A stretch of DNA of 64,000 nt, taken from NCBI RefSeq assembly GCF_008638365.1, contig NZ_VWVU01000004.1, forward strand, positions 301,166 through 365,165, read 5' to 3'. A program made the translations under genes and the position numbers. This document shows positions 1 through 8,294 of this stretch, in pieces. This DNA comes from Nocardiopsis quinghaiensis (GTDB taxonomy: Bacteria; Actinomycetota; Actinomycetes; Streptosporangiales; Streptosporangiaceae). The first letter of the stretch is position 1. Every line of letters begins with the position of its first letter. The notes under the pieces are model-generated. The model did not search any database and was not told the origin of the DNA. It saw only the letters and a program-made list of their open reading frames with translations.

Positions 1-353
1 TCCGCGTACCAGGCGGCCCCCACGCCCAGTCCGGCGCGGCCGCCGGACAGGGTGTCGAGCGTGCTGACCTGCTTGGCCAGTACACCCGGCTCGCGGTACA
101 CGGCCCCGGTGACCAGGGCGTGCAGGAGGACCCGCTCGGTGTGCGCGGCCAGGAACCCCAGGGTGGTGTACGCCTCCAGCATGGCGTTCTCCCGGGCGCC
201 GATGTCGCCGCCCATCTGCCAGAAGTGGTCCATCACCGTGAGCCGCGAGACGCCCGCCTCCTCGGCCTGGCGGGCGGTGTCGGCGAGAGTCGGGCCGATG
301 GCGGGCGTCCCGCCGTCCCAGGTGAAGTCGGCGACGTGCAGACCGAGTTCCAT
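1..353 (-). CDS. LLM-class F420-dependent oxidoreductase, 3' end cut by window edge
   Basis: The 117 visible residues are the N-terminal part of a luciferase-like (LLM) flavin/F420 oxidoreductase. The opening strand MELGLHVADFTWDG, the barrel segment VSRLTVMDHFWQMG and the block KQVSTLDTLSGGRAGLGVGAAW are typical of the family, in which the TIM barrel binds F420 or FMN. A GAGGAGG ribosome-binding site lies just upstream of the ATG at 353. Roughly two thirds of a usual ~300-residue protein is missing off the left edge. The substrate cannot be inferred. Confidence 0.85.
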   Translation of the reverse strand, partial: MELGLHVADFTWDGGTPAIGPTLADTARQAEEAGVSRLTVMDHFWQMGGDIGARENAMLEAYTTLGFLAAHTERVLLHALVTGAVYREPGVLAKQVSTLDTLSGGRAGLGVGAAWYA

Positions 354-491
354 GCGTCCTCCTCGACGTGGGTCCGGGGACGTCCCGGACGGGACCAGTC
401 TGGCCCCTACCCCTCACACGGGCGGTGTGACACGGCTCGGCGCGGGGCACTCCACCCCGGACACGGCCGCCTGACCCGGGGCGGGGGGAGG

Positions 492-530
492 ACGGGCGCC
501 CCGGCGGGATGGGCTGGCCGGGGCGCCCGT
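492..530. terminator. Perfect 14-bp hairpin, possible terminator
   Basis: Arms 492-505 and 517-530 are perfectly complementary and enclose an 11-nt loop. There is no T-run, as is usual for high-GC actinomycetes. No obvious gene ends immediately beside it. Confidence 0.5.
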
Positions 531-649
531 GTCTGAGGCGGGCCGGTGGAGGCCGGTCAGGGCTCCGGGCCCACGCGAGCGCGACCAGCGAGCCCGTGGG
601 GGAGCGCGTACGGCGGCGAGCCACCACCGTCACCGAGGTATGAAAACAC

Positions 650-667
650 ACTTAACGAGCGTTAGGT
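650..667. promoter_or_regulatory. TetR-family-type operator palindrome
   Basis: The sequence fits ACYTAACGNNCGTTARGT, with matching half-sites around a 2-nt centre, the usual architecture of TetR/AcrR operators. It sits in an AT-rich stretch of a GC-rich gap. No TetR gene is adjacent; the only one in the window lies at 2957-3541 and has a different-looking palindrome at its own promoter. Confidence 0.5.
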
Positions 668-946
668 AGACACCTTCTCCGCCCTCCTGGCCCATGGCCC
701 GGTAGGCGGGGGAGGAAATCGCAGTACACCGGGGGTATGGGCTTCCGAGGTGGTCTGGACCTAGACTTCCCCGTGTGGGAGCGAAGAGTGCGGGCGGGTC
801 GCGTGCGCCGCGGGGGGACCGCGGCCAGCGCGGGGAGGAGACGCCCCGGACCGCGACGGAGGCCTTCGCGGCCGGCGGTCGCCGCGAGGCCCTCCCCACG
901 GAGATCTCCGACCGCGTCGGCCCCACCCGGGCCGGGTGCCCGTGAC

Positions 947-1516
947 ATGATCCGCTTCCCCCGCCTCCCCCGCGCCTTCCCCCGTCTCCCGGAACCGTCC
1001 GGCACACGCGTCACGGAGCGGCTGGTCCTGAGGCCCATCGGCCCCGAGCACGCCGACGACCTGTGGCACCTGCACCGCGACCCCGGTGTCGCGCGGTGGT
1101 ACGGCGGCACGTGGACCCGGGGAGAGGCCTGGGAGAGCGCCCTGTACATGGAACACGCCTGGGAGTCAGAGGGCGTGCACAAGTGGATCGCCCACGACCG
1201 GGAGTCCGGCGCACTGGTGGGGCGCGGCGGCCTGTCCTACGCGGAGGTGGCCGGTGCCCGGCGCCTGGAGATCGGGTGGGCGGTCCGCGAACGGTTCTGG
1301 GGGCTCGGTTACGCCAGCGAGATCGGACGCGCGGGGCTGGCGCTGGCCTTCGGCGAACTCGGCGCGGAGGAGGTGGCCTCCTTCACCGAGGTACACAACC
1401 TCCGCTCCCGTGCGGTCATGGAACGGCTCGGCTTCCACTACGCGCGCGAGTTCCGCCACGGGGGAGAGCCCTTCGTGCTGTACCTGCTCGTGAGGCACGA
1501 CCCTCCACGGGTGTGA
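947..1516 (+). CDS. GNAT-family N-acetyltransferase (RimJ/RimL type)
   Basis: 189 residues forming one acetyl-CoA-dependent GNAT domain. The opening TERLVLRPIGPEHADDLW and the acetyl-CoA pyrophosphate loop RFWGLGYASEIGRA, followed by the VHNLRSRAVMERLGF helix, are those of RimJ/RimL-type enzymes that acetylate protein N-termini or small amines. The open frame extends upstream to 737, but that segment is a low-complexity Arg/Pro stretch, so the ATG at 947 directly before the domain was chosen even though its ribosome-binding site is weak. It stands alone and the substrate is unknown. Confidence 0.8.
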   Translation: MIRFPRLPRAFPRLPEPSGTRVTERLVLRPIGPEHADDLWHLHRDPGVARWYGGTWTRGEAWESALYMEHAWESEGVHKWIAHDRESGALVGRGGLSYAEVAGARRLEIGWAVRERFWGLGYASEIGRAGLALAFGELGAEEVASFTEVHNLRSRAVMERLGFHYAREFRHGGEPFVLYLLVRHDPPRV

Positions 1517-1766
1517 GGGGGAGGGGCGGCGCCCCGGGGCCGGCGGACGTTTCGACGGGTCCCTCACCGCGGAGGAGCGGATCGAGCGCGCCTCGGCCGA
1601 CCTCGCCGGTTTCCTGGACCGGTGGCCCGCCCGGCACGCGAGCGGCGGCGGGCATCCCCGCCGCCACCGTCACGGCCGCGTCCCGGCGCGGGCGGCGACC
1701 GTTCCGGGAACCGCCCCGTTCGGGGCCTCCCGGGTGCCGACCGCCCCGGGGCCTCCTCCGGCTCCG

Positions 1767-1961
1767 TCAGTCCACCGGGTCCCTGGGCTCCACCACCGTG
1801 CCCGGCCCCGGGTAGATGAGCCGTTCCTCGCCCTCGGGGAACCGCACCATGTACGGCGGACCGTCGTTGGCGCCGCGTATCTCCACGATCTCCCCGGTGC
1901 TCCTGCCCTCGGTGCTGACGACCCCGTGGGTGTGCACGTAGTCGCCGATGGACGCATGCAT
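1767..1961 (-). CDS. DUF1918 domain-containing small protein
   Basis: 64 residues matching the actinobacterial DUF1918 family. Hallmarks are the opening MHASIGDYVHTHG, the central GEIVEIRGANDGPPYMVRF and the closing IYPGPGTVVEP, which together form an SH3-like beta barrel. Members are cytoplasmic and of unknown function. The start is the first ATG of the two overlapping ATGs, preceded by GGGGAAG. It is monocistronic, downstream of the lipoprotein gene on the same strand with a 120-bp gap. Confidence 0.85.
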   Translation of the reverse strand: MHASIGDYVHTHGVVSTEGRSTGEIVEIRGANDGPPYMVRFPEGEERLIYPGPGTVVEPRDPVD

Positions 1962-2083
1962 GGTTCTTCCCCCGTTCCGGCCGGTCGGGTCGTACTGGCC
2001 ACGACCGGGACCTACCCGGGACGCCGGCCCGGCGAAACGGGCCGGTCGGCACCGGCCGGGTCCGCCGGGGTGCTGGGCCGGGG

Positions 2084-2635
2084 TCAGGGAACCCCGTAAC
2101 CCATCGCGCTTGTGAGGTCCCGCCAGTTCGAGGTCAGGGAGTTCCATGCCTGGCCGCACTCCGTGCCCGAGTCGTGTTCCTCGGAGGTGAACCAGTCCTC
2201 GCAGGGTTTGAGTTCCCCGACCGCCTCGTCCACTCCGTCGATCGCGGTGGAGACGTCGACGTACTCCTCGGGGGCCGGACTCTCCTCGATCTCCTCCCGC
2301 ATGGGCCCGACCACGTCTTCGGTGATCCTGGAGCGGATACCGTCCAGGCCGCAGCTCTCCTCAGTGTTGGCAGACAGCCCCGGAGCGCAGTAGGACAGCG
2401 TGGCGTCGAGATCGCCTACCTGCGGGTCGAACTGGTTGAAGCGCGATGTGTCAGGGGAGTCGTCGGGTGCGGGAGCGGACGACTCGGGGGCTACGGAGAC
2501 CAGGGTGCCTGGATCTTCCTGGGAGTTGCCGCACCCTGCGAGCAGCAGGGCCAGAGCGGGGACGAGACTCGCCCGGACGACGCGTCGCGCCGGGCGTGTG
2601 GGTCGGGGACGGGGCACGTGCTTGATGGGAACCAC
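2084..2635 (-). CDS. Secreted lipoprotein of unknown function
   Basis: 183 residues starting at GTG 2635, which has GGAGAGG 9 nt upstream; the open frame runs further but without a site. The N-terminus is basic (KHVPRPRPTRPARR), then hydrophobic, ending in the lipobox LLLAGC, so the product should be exported and lipid-anchored on the mature Cys. A Ser/Pro/Asp-rich tether follows. The acidic C-terminal domain carries four Cys (CAPG, SCGL, PCEDW, TECGQ), enough for two disulfides outside the cell. No family was recognised. Confidence 0.8.
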   Translation of the reverse strand: MVPIKHVPRPRPTRPARRVVRASLVPALALLLAGCGNSQEDPGTLVSVAPESSAPAPDDSPDTSRFNQFDPQVGDLDATLSYCAPGLSANTEESCGLDGIRSRITEDVVGPMREEIEESPAPEEYVDVSTAIDGVDEAVGELKPCEDWFTSEEHDSGTECGQAWNSLTSNWRDLTSAMGYGVP

Positions 2636-2956
2636 TGGCGAAGCCCTCTCCGAACAGGGGGTTTGGGGGATAGGGCACACGTTAACCGGGCTCCGGGCCA
2701 AACGACAGGAGTATGGCGAATCGGATCGGCCGGGTTTCGGCGCCGCCGACGGGCCGGTGGAGGTTCCAAGGGGGCAGCGGCGTCCGGACGGGGCGGGCCG
2801 GGGAGCATCGATACGGGGTGCGGCGGCTGGTCGCGGCTGGTCGCGGCGGCCGTGGACCACCGGCGTGTGAGCCCGGCCCCGTGGTCGGCCCCGTGGTCGG
2901 CCCCGGTCATGGCCCGCAAGCGCGGGGGCCGCCCCGGTGCGTGGGGACGCGCTCCG
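2636..2956. other. 321-bp gap with two short tandem duplications
   Basis: The gap separates two genes on the minus strand and must hold the lipoprotein promoter. Two tandem duplications are visible: a 10-11-bp unit (CTGGTCGCGG) near 2826-2847 and a 12-bp unit (CCGTGGTCGGCC) near 2878-2903. No gene or RNA is supported. Confidence 0.5.
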
Positions 2957-3541
2957 TCAGCGCGGGGCCAGGCCCTCGAAGAGCACGTGGACCGCGTCGG
3001 CGAGACCCGCGTCGATCTCCTCGGGGGAGACCGTGGCGCCGAACACGGTGATGCCGTGCAGGGTCGCGGACACGGTGGACGCGAGGGTCACCGGGTCGCC
3101 GCCCGCGATCTCGCCGGCGGCCTGGCCGTCGGCGATGGGCCGCACCAGCATGTCCTTCAGCCGCGACACGGCGTCGGCCAACTGCTCGGAGACGCCGGGA
3201 TCGTGCTTGTGCGCGTACATCAGGTCGAGCAGCGCCTCGTGCTCCATCGCGAACCCCACGTAGGCCCTGGCCATGGCGAGGACCTGGGCACGCGCGCCCC
3301 CTCCGGAGGCGGACGCCTCCGCCAGCCGACCGATCAGCCGCTCGAAGCCGGTCAGCGCCAGCGCGTCCAGCAGCGCCTGCTTGTCCCTGAAGTGGCGGCC
3401 CGGCGCGGCGTGGCTGACACCCGCCTCGCGGGCGAGCTCGCGCAGGGACAGCCCCGCCGGACCGCGCTCGGCCAGGGCGCGCTCCGCGCTGGCGAGCAGG
3501 GCGGCGCGCAGATCTCCGTGGTGGTAGGGGCGGTCGGCCAT
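2957..3541 (-). CDS. TetR/AcrR-family transcriptional regulator
   Basis: 194 residues. The N-terminal helix-turn-helix (about residues 8-55: HHGDLRAALL, LSLRELAREAGVSHAAPGRHF, DKQALLDALA) is the classic TetR DNA-binding domain. The alpha-helical C-terminal half should bind a small ligand and dimerise. The gene is divergent from the SDR gene at 3586 with only 44 bp between starts, so it very likely represses that dehydrogenase and itself from the shared palindrome. The ligand is unknown. Confidence 0.9.
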   Translation of the reverse strand: MADRPYHHGDLRAALLASAERALAERGPAGLSLRELAREAGVSHAAPGRHFRDKQALLDALALTGFERLIGRLAEASASGGGARAQVLAMARAYVGFAMEHEALLDLMYAHKHDPGVSEQLADAVSRLKDMLVRPIADGQAAGEIAGGDPVTLASTVSATLHGITVFGATVSPEEIDAGLADAVHVLFEGLAPR

Positions 3542-3553
3542 GTGACCCAGGAT

Positions 3554-3565
3554 AAACGGATGTTT
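3554..3565. promoter_or_regulatory. Candidate TetR operator in the TetR/SDR intergenic region
   Basis: AAACGGATGTTT (AAAC, 4-nt centre, GTTT) lies in the 44-bp AT-rich spacer between divergent starts. Its position over both promoters suggests it is the operator of the adjacent TetR protein. Confidence 0.4.
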
Positions 3566-3585
3566 GCGTTGTCATCATTGTTTCC

Positions 3586-4515
3586 ATGGACAACCCGTGG
3601 GAGCTCGCCTACCGTGGCGAGATGGACACCACAGCGGTCAGAATGCCCGATCTCAGCGGCCGCACGGCGATCATCACCGGAGCCAACAGTGGTCTGGGTA
3701 TCGAGACCACGCGTGTACTGGCCAGGGCCGGTGCGCGTGTCGTGCTGGCCGTGCGCGACGAGGTGAGGGGCCGCGCCGCGGCCGACAGCGTGGACGGTGA
3801 CACCGAGGTGCGCCACCTGGACCTGGCGGACCTGTCGTCCGTGCGCTCCTTCGCCGAGCGGTGGCAGGGCGAGATCCACCTGCTCATCAACAACGCGGGC
3901 ATCATGGCGGTGCCCCGGGGCACGACCAAGGACGGCTTCGAGCTGCAGTTCGGCACCAACCACCTCGGCCACTTCGCCCTGACCAACCTCCTCATGGAGC
4001 ACGTCACGGGCCGGGTGGTCACCGTCTCCTCCAGCCTGCACCGGATGGCCCGGGGCATCGACTTCGACGACGTCAACCTGGAGCGGGGCTACACCCCCTA
4101 CAAGGCCTACGCCCAGTCCAAGCTCGCCAACCTGCTGTTCACGCTGGAGCTCCAGCGACGCCTGGAGCTCGTGGGCTCCCCTGTGCTCTCCACCGCCGCC
4201 CACCCCGGTTACGCGGCGACCAACCTGCAGAGCCACGGCGCCAACCCGTTCTCCCGCCGGATCGCGATGCTGGGCAACATGCTCTTCGCCCAGAGCGCCG
4301 CGAACGGCGCCCTGCCCACGATCTTCGCCGCCACCCAGGACGTTCCCGGCTCGGCCTACGCCGGACCCAAGGCCATGGGCGGCACGCGTGGCGCCCCCAC
4401 CCTCTCCAGCCGGAGCGAGGAGGCCTGGGACGGCCGCGCCGCCAAGCGCCTGTGGACGATGTCGGAGGAGCTCACCGGAGTCTCCTTCCCGCTCGGGTCC
4501 GCCGACCGGAACTGA
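3586..4515 (+). CDS. SDR-family NAD(P)-dependent oxidoreductase
   Basis: 309 residues of the extended retinol-dehydrogenase/WWOX-like short-chain dehydrogenase type. The dinucleotide-binding TGANSGLGIE motif, NNAGIMAVP, the catalytic Ser of TVSSSLH and the YAQSK active-site Tyr/Lys are all present. Start choice is uncertain: ATG 3586 lies next to the TetR gene with no clear ribosome-binding site, whereas ATG 3622 or 3643 would give the shorter N-terminus usual for this family. It is divergent from its probable repressor. The substrate (aldehyde, ketone or alcohol) cannot be told from sequence. Confidence 0.88.
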   Translation: MDNPWELAYRGEMDTTAVRMPDLSGRTAIITGANSGLGIETTRVLARAGARVVLAVRDEVRGRAAADSVDGDTEVRHLDLADLSSVRSFAERWQGEIHLLINNAGIMAVPRGTTKDGFELQFGTNHLGHFALTNLLMEHVTGRVVTVSSSLHRMARGIDFDDVNLERGYTPYKAYAQSKLANLLFTLELQRRLELVGSPVLSTAAHPGYAATNLQSHGANPFSRRIAMLGNMLFAQSAANGALPTIFAATQDVPGSAYAGPKAMGGTRGAPTLSSRSEEAWDGRAAKRLWTMSEELTGVSFPLGSADRN

Positions 4516-4566
4516 CGCCCCCTTCCCCGCGCTCCCTCCCCACGCCCCACCGCCACGCCCCACCCG

Positions 4567-4629
4567 CGATGATCTTGCCCGTACTGGCGTCCTCGACCGC
4601 CGACGACGCCAGTACGGGCAAGATCATCG
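4567..4629. repeat. 63-bp palindromic element, 25-bp perfect arms
   Basis: Arms 4567-4591 and 4605-4629 are perfectly complementary over 25 bp around a 13-nt loop. It lies between the convergent SDR and penicillin-acylase genes, so it can serve as a bidirectional terminator. The arms include an AT-containing core (GATGATCTTGCCCGTACTGG) unlike the GC-only hairpins elsewhere in the window, which suggests a mobile or dispersed palindromic element. Confidence 0.75.
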
Positions 4630-4676
4630 GCGAAGGCACCTCACGCGTGCGGCCAGCGCGTCAGGGCTTCAGGGGG

Positions 4677-7259
4677 TCAGGGGTTCAGGACCAGCTCGTC
4701 CGTGGCGGCCTCGCGGACCGCCTCCTCGCTGACCGCGAACGGCAGGGTCTCGCCCCGGCTCCACAGTTCCAGCTGGTCGTCGTAGCTGCCGTGGAACGCG
4801 TGGCCCGAGTTGCCGGTCAGGTGCACCCACGTGGACGCGTCCCGGTCGGACAGGTCCACCACCATCCGCATCGACGGCACCGCGGTGATGCCGTACCCCT
4901 CGGTCGGGTCCCAGCCGGTGGCGTTGACGATGCTGGCCCCGCCGGAGCTCTCCACCGGTCCCCGGTTGAACAGCCACTCGACCGGGCCGATGCCCGAGGT
5001 GCCGAACGACTCGTGGGTCGCGGTCAGGGTGTGCAGGTCGCCCCAGCGCCAGTCGGCCGGGTCGTCGCCCAGCCGCTCGGTCAGTTCCTCGGCCGCCGCG
5101 TCCATCGCGGCGGCGAGCACCTCCTCGCGCCCGCTGGCGTCCTCACCCCGCCACCAGTCCGACTCCGGGTCCTCCAACAGCTGGCTCACCACGTACATCC
5201 CGCGCGAGCTGCCGCTCATCGTGTACGGCTCCATCTCGTCGAACAGCAGCGGCAGCAGGTGGCGCCAGGTGGCCTGGTAGAACGCGGCCCCGGCGGAGTC
5301 CGCGTCGGTGAACAGGTCCCAGTCCTCCAGCTGCTCCCGCGCCCGGGCGGTGGTTCCCTCCACGTCCGCCTCCAGCAGGTACGGGACGACGTCGACGGCA
5401 CCGCCGTGGAACGAGTCCATGTGGATGCGCGACATGTCCTCACCGGTCACCGGGCCCTCGGCGATCGCCTCGCCGAGCAGGTCGTTGATCCGCTGCGACC
5501 GGTAGCCGTAGTCCCAGTCGCTGGTGAGCACGTGCTCGTAGTCCGCGTCCACGACCGACTGGTTCGCGGTGACGATGACGCCCGACTCGGGGTTGTACAC
5601 GCTCGGCAGCTCGTCGAAGGGGATGTAGTCCTTCCAGTCGTGGTCGGAGTCCCATCCGGGGGCGGGGTAGCGGCCGTCGCCCTCGCCGCGGACCGGCACC
5701 GTGCCGGGGGTCTGGTAGCCGATGTTGCCGTCGTTGTCGGCGTAGACGAGGTTCTGCGCCGGGACGTCGAACCGGCTGGCCGCCTCGCGGAAGCCGTCCC
5801 AGTCACGGGCGCGGTTCATGGCGAAGACGGAGTCCGCCGTGGTCCCGGGGGTCAGCGCGGTCCACTGCAGGGAGACCGCGTACTCGCCGTCGTCCGCGCC
5901 CTCCAGCGCGGGCTCCTCGGCGACCTCGGCGAGGTCGGAGCCCGCGTCGGTGTCGGACAGCAGCGGCCCGTGGTGGGTGGAGCGCACGACGATGTCGACG
6001 TCCTCACCGCCCGCGACCCTGACGGTCTCCTCGCGGGTCTCCAGCGGCCGGGTCTCGCCGTCGACCACGTATCCGTCGCCGTCGAGCCGTTCCACGTACA
6101 GGTCCATGACGTCGGGGTCGACGTTGGTGAAGCCCCAAGCGATCGACTCGTTCTGGCCGATGATCACGCCGGGCAGGCCGGAGAAGCTGAACCCGCTGAC
6201 GTCGAAGGGGCAGGCCTCGGTCAGCTCGGTGCAGTGCAGTCCGATCTGGTACCAGGTGGAGGGCATCGCCGCGCCCAGGTGGGGGTCGTTGGCCAGCAGG
6301 GGCATGCCGCTCTCGGTGTGCTCGCCGCCGACCACCCAGGAGTTGGAGCCGAGGTCGGGGCTGGTGCCGGGGCCGAGCATGCGGGGGAGTGACGCGGCGG
6401 TCTCGGCCACGTCGGTGAGGGCGGGAACGGCGCCGTCGGGCAGTTCGGGGGAGCGGCGCTCGTCGGCTTCCCGGAGGTCGGCCCCGGTGCTGGTTCCGGT
6501 GGCCTCGGACCCGGTCTCGGTCTCGGCTGCCTCGGCCACCCCGTGCTCGTCGGTGTCCGTGATCGGCTGGTGCTCCTCGAAGGGGTAGGCCGGGTAGAGC
6601 TCCTCGACCTGCTCCTCCGTCAGCCCGGCGTCGATCAGCTGGGCGCGCTGGGTCTCCTCCTGCATGTTGCCGCCCAGGTCCCAGGCCATGGCCTTGAGCC
6701 AGGCGAGGCTGTCGACCGGGGTCCACTCCTCGATCTCGTGGCCGCCGTTGAGCACGGAGAGCAGCCCGTACTCCAGGCTGGCCTCCGTTCCGTCGTTCTC
6801 GGCCAGCCAGGCGTTGACCCCGGCCGCGTAGGAGTCCAGGTACTTCTGCGTCTCGGGGGCGAGGAGGTCGTACTCCTGCTCGGCGACGTGCCGCCAGCCC
6901 ATGGTGCGCAGGTAGACGTCGGTCTCCACCTGGTCGGGGCCGAACAGCTCGGCGGTGCGCCCCGCCGTGACGTGGCGGCGGAAGTCCATCTCCCAGAAGC
7001 GGTCCTGGGCGTGCGTGAACCCCTGTGCCATGAAGAGGTCGTGGGTGTTGTCCGCGTAGACGTGGGCGACGCCGTACTCGTCGCGCAGCACGGTGACGGA
7101 GGACTCCAGGCCCGGGACGGTGAGTTCTCCGGAGGTCTCCGGGAAGGACCTTCGGACCGTCCAGACCCCCAGGAGCGCGCCGACCAGGGCCAGCACCACC
7201 ACGGTGGAGAGAAGGCCCAAAAGCACACGAACGAGGACACGCTTACGCATTACACCCAT
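4677..7259 (-). CDS. Penicillin-acylase-family Ntn hydrolase, exported
   Basis: 860 residues. An N-terminal signal-anchor (VLVRVLLGLLSTVVVLALVGALLG) is followed by the alpha-chain (YGVAHVYADN, QGFTHAQDRFWEMD), an acidic low-complexity spacer of about 70 residues rich in Glu/Thr, then the beta-chain starting at the Ser of GSNSW. In this superfamily the spacer is cut out autocatalytically and that Ser becomes the N-terminal nucleophile. LLANDPHL and the GFTNVDPDVMDLY block are typical of the family. Members hydrolyse beta-lactam side chains, acyl-homoserine lactones or lipopeptide acyl groups; which one applies here is unknown. Confidence 0.9.
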   Translation of the reverse strand: MGVMRKRVLVRVLLGLLSTVVVLALVGALLGVWTVRRSFPETSGELTVPGLESSVTVLRDEYGVAHVYADNTHDLFMAQGFTHAQDRFWEMDFRRHVTAGRTAELFGPDQVETDVYLRTMGWRHVAEQEYDLLAPETQKYLDSYAAGVNAWLAENDGTEASLEYGLLSVLNGGHEIEEWTPVDSLAWLKAMAWDLGGNMQEETQRAQLIDAGLTEEQVEELYPAYPFEEHQPITDTDEHGVAEAAETETGSEATGTSTGADLREADERRSPELPDGAVPALTDVAETAASLPRMLGPGTSPDLGSNSWVVGGEHTESGMPLLANDPHLGAAMPSTWYQIGLHCTELTEACPFDVSGFSFSGLPGVIIGQNESIAWGFTNVDPDVMDLYVERLDGDGYVVDGETRPLETREETVRVAGGEDVDIVVRSTHHGPLLSDTDAGSDLAEVAEEPALEGADDGEYAVSLQWTALTPGTTADSVFAMNRARDWDGFREAASRFDVPAQNLVYADNDGNIGYQTPGTVPVRGEGDGRYPAPGWDSDHDWKDYIPFDELPSVYNPESGVIVTANQSVVDADYEHVLTSDWDYGYRSQRINDLLGEAIAEGPVTGEDMSRIHMDSFHGGAVDVVPYLLEADVEGTTARAREQLEDWDLFTDADSAGAAFYQATWRHLLPLLFDEMEPYTMSGSSRGMYVVSQLLEDPESDWWRGEDASGREEVLAAAMDAAAEELTERLGDDPADWRWGDLHTLTATHESFGTSGIGPVEWLFNRGPVESSGGASIVNATGWDPTEGYGITAVPSMRMVVDLSDRDASTWVHLTGNSGHAFHGSYDDQLELWSRGETLPFAVSEEAVREAATDELVLNP

Positions 7260-7422
7260 AGCGGAACCTTAGAGTGTGCCCGGTCACAGTCTCCAGAGAT
7301 GAGAGGTGTGTGGCCCCAATTGTTACCAACTGGTAGGCCCCGGTGGATCCCCGTGGTGGCGGCGGTGAACGGGCGGTGTCCGTGGCGGACGCCGCCCGTT
7401 GGTGTATTTCCCCGAGCTCAGC

Positions 7423-7956
7423 TCATCCAACCCGGTCGAGGTAGAGGCGGATGACGGCGGCGAGGTCGCCCATGTCGTCGGCCACGCCTCCGGAGGGTGC
7501 AGCGGTGGCCGTGGGTCCGGCGGGGGCGGTCGACTCGACGGCTCCGGCCAGCAGGTCGCCGACCGGAACCCGGGGGAACGGGACCATATAGGGACGGACC
7601 AGGGCGTCCTCGACCTCGTGGGGGTCGGTCCCGCGCTTCTCGGTCACGTGCCCGTCGTCGTGGTAGTCGCCGCCCCAGCGCGAGGAGGTCCGACTCGCGC
7701 TCGTTCGCCATACGTCATCGGTGGGGAAGCCCGGCGGGTCCTGGAGGGGACGACGCTTGGCAGGGGCGGGTGGCAGTTCCCGGCGGCGGCGGGGCGGCGG
7801 CGTGATCGCCGCCTTCTCGGGGTGGGGACGCCGGGGGTGCTGGGGGACGAACACGGCGGCCAGGGCGATGGCCAGCAGTGCGGCGGTCAGCGCCCACACG
7901 CGTCCGGCCAGGCTCTGACGGGGCCTGCGGTGTCGCCCACTAGGGTGGTGCTCCAC
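7423..7956 (-). CDS. Single-pass membrane protein of unknown function
   Basis: 177 residues starting at GTG 7956, which has an AGGAGGAGA site just upstream. A basic N-terminus (GRHRRPRQ) precedes one transmembrane helix (about residues 17-40, VWALTAALLAIALAAVFV), then an Arg/Pro-rich stretch and a hydrophilic domain containing RPYMVPFPRVP. It should sit in the membrane with the C-terminus outside. No family was recognised. It lies downstream of the small protein at 8060-8284 on the same strand with a 103-bp gap, so it may belong to the same transcription unit as the ATPase gene. Confidence 0.6.
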   Translation of the reverse strand: MEHHPSGRHRRPRQSLAGRVWALTAALLAIALAAVFVPQHPRRPHPEKAAITPPPRRRRELPPAPAKRRPLQDPPGFPTDDVWRTSASRTSSRWGGDYHDDGHVTEKRGTDPHEVEDALVRPYMVPFPRVPVGDLLAGAVESTAPAGPTATAAPSGGVADDMGDLAAVIRLYLDRVG

Positions 7957-8059
7957 GGTCTCCTCCTGCTTGCTCAGGTGGTTGATCGAGCCCCGGTCCG
8001 GTGTTGGAGCACTGGTCGGGGCGTCTTCTTTTTCTTCTGCGTTCGCGTTCGGGCGGGTG

Positions 8060-8284
8060 TCATTGGCCCCGGTGGGGCTGCGCTTCCCGCTCGGCGGTGC
8101 GGATCCGCTCGTCAAGCTGTTGCGGTGTGTCCGCTTCCAGCGGTGCGACGTGGTGCGGGCCGAGGTAGAAGGCGAAGAAGCTGCGCGATCCCGGTCCCCA
8201 CAGCACCCACCAGTGGCTGTGCAGTTGCTCCAGGAGACGGGCGGCCTCGTACTTGTCGGCGTCCTGACTGCGGTCCCACGCCAC
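8060..8284 (-). CDS. Small conserved-looking protein, operonic with ATPase gene
   Basis: 74 residues starting at GTG 8284, with GAGGAGCACGGA upstream and only 10 nt after the stop of the ATPase gene, so the two are probably co-translated. The sequence is Trp- and aromatic-rich (HSHWWVLWGPGSRSFFAFYLGPHH) and looks like a folded domain rather than chance translation. No family was recognised. Its companionship with a WhiJ/AbaA-type cluster suggests a regulatory partner role (inference). Confidence 0.6.
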   Translation of the reverse strand: MAWDRSQDADKYEAARLLEQLHSHWWVLWGPGSRSFFAFYLGPHHVAPLEADTPQQLDERIRTAEREAQPHRGQ

Positions 8285-8294
8285 TCCGTGCTCC

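Larger units (their letters stand above)
354..946. other. 593-bp gap with a hairpin and a TetR-type operator but no convincing gene
   Basis: No frame here has both a ribosome-binding site and recognisable protein sequence. The gap holds a strong hairpin at 492-530 and an AT-richer island at 635-670 containing a TetR-type palindrome. A gene may once have lain between them, because a promoter-like operator followed leftward by a terminator-like hairpin brackets only about 120 bp of noncoding sequence. Confidence 0.5.

Noticed and set aside
737..946. N-terminal extension of the GNAT frame
   Set aside because: Arg/Pro-rich without GNAT features and no ribosome-binding site; the domain starts right after ATG 947.
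2820..2905. Short tandem duplications upstream of the lipoprotein as a VNTR
   Set aside because: Only two copies of each unit; common in GC-rich intergenic sequence.
3861..6392. 843-codon plus-strand frame across the SDR end and the acylase gene
   Set aside because: It reads through the terminator palindrome and is antisense to the acylase; the translation is low-complexity.
7324..7335. TACCAACTGGTA palindrome upstream of the acylase gene
   Set aside because: A possible operator, but too short and isolated to separate from chance without other copies.
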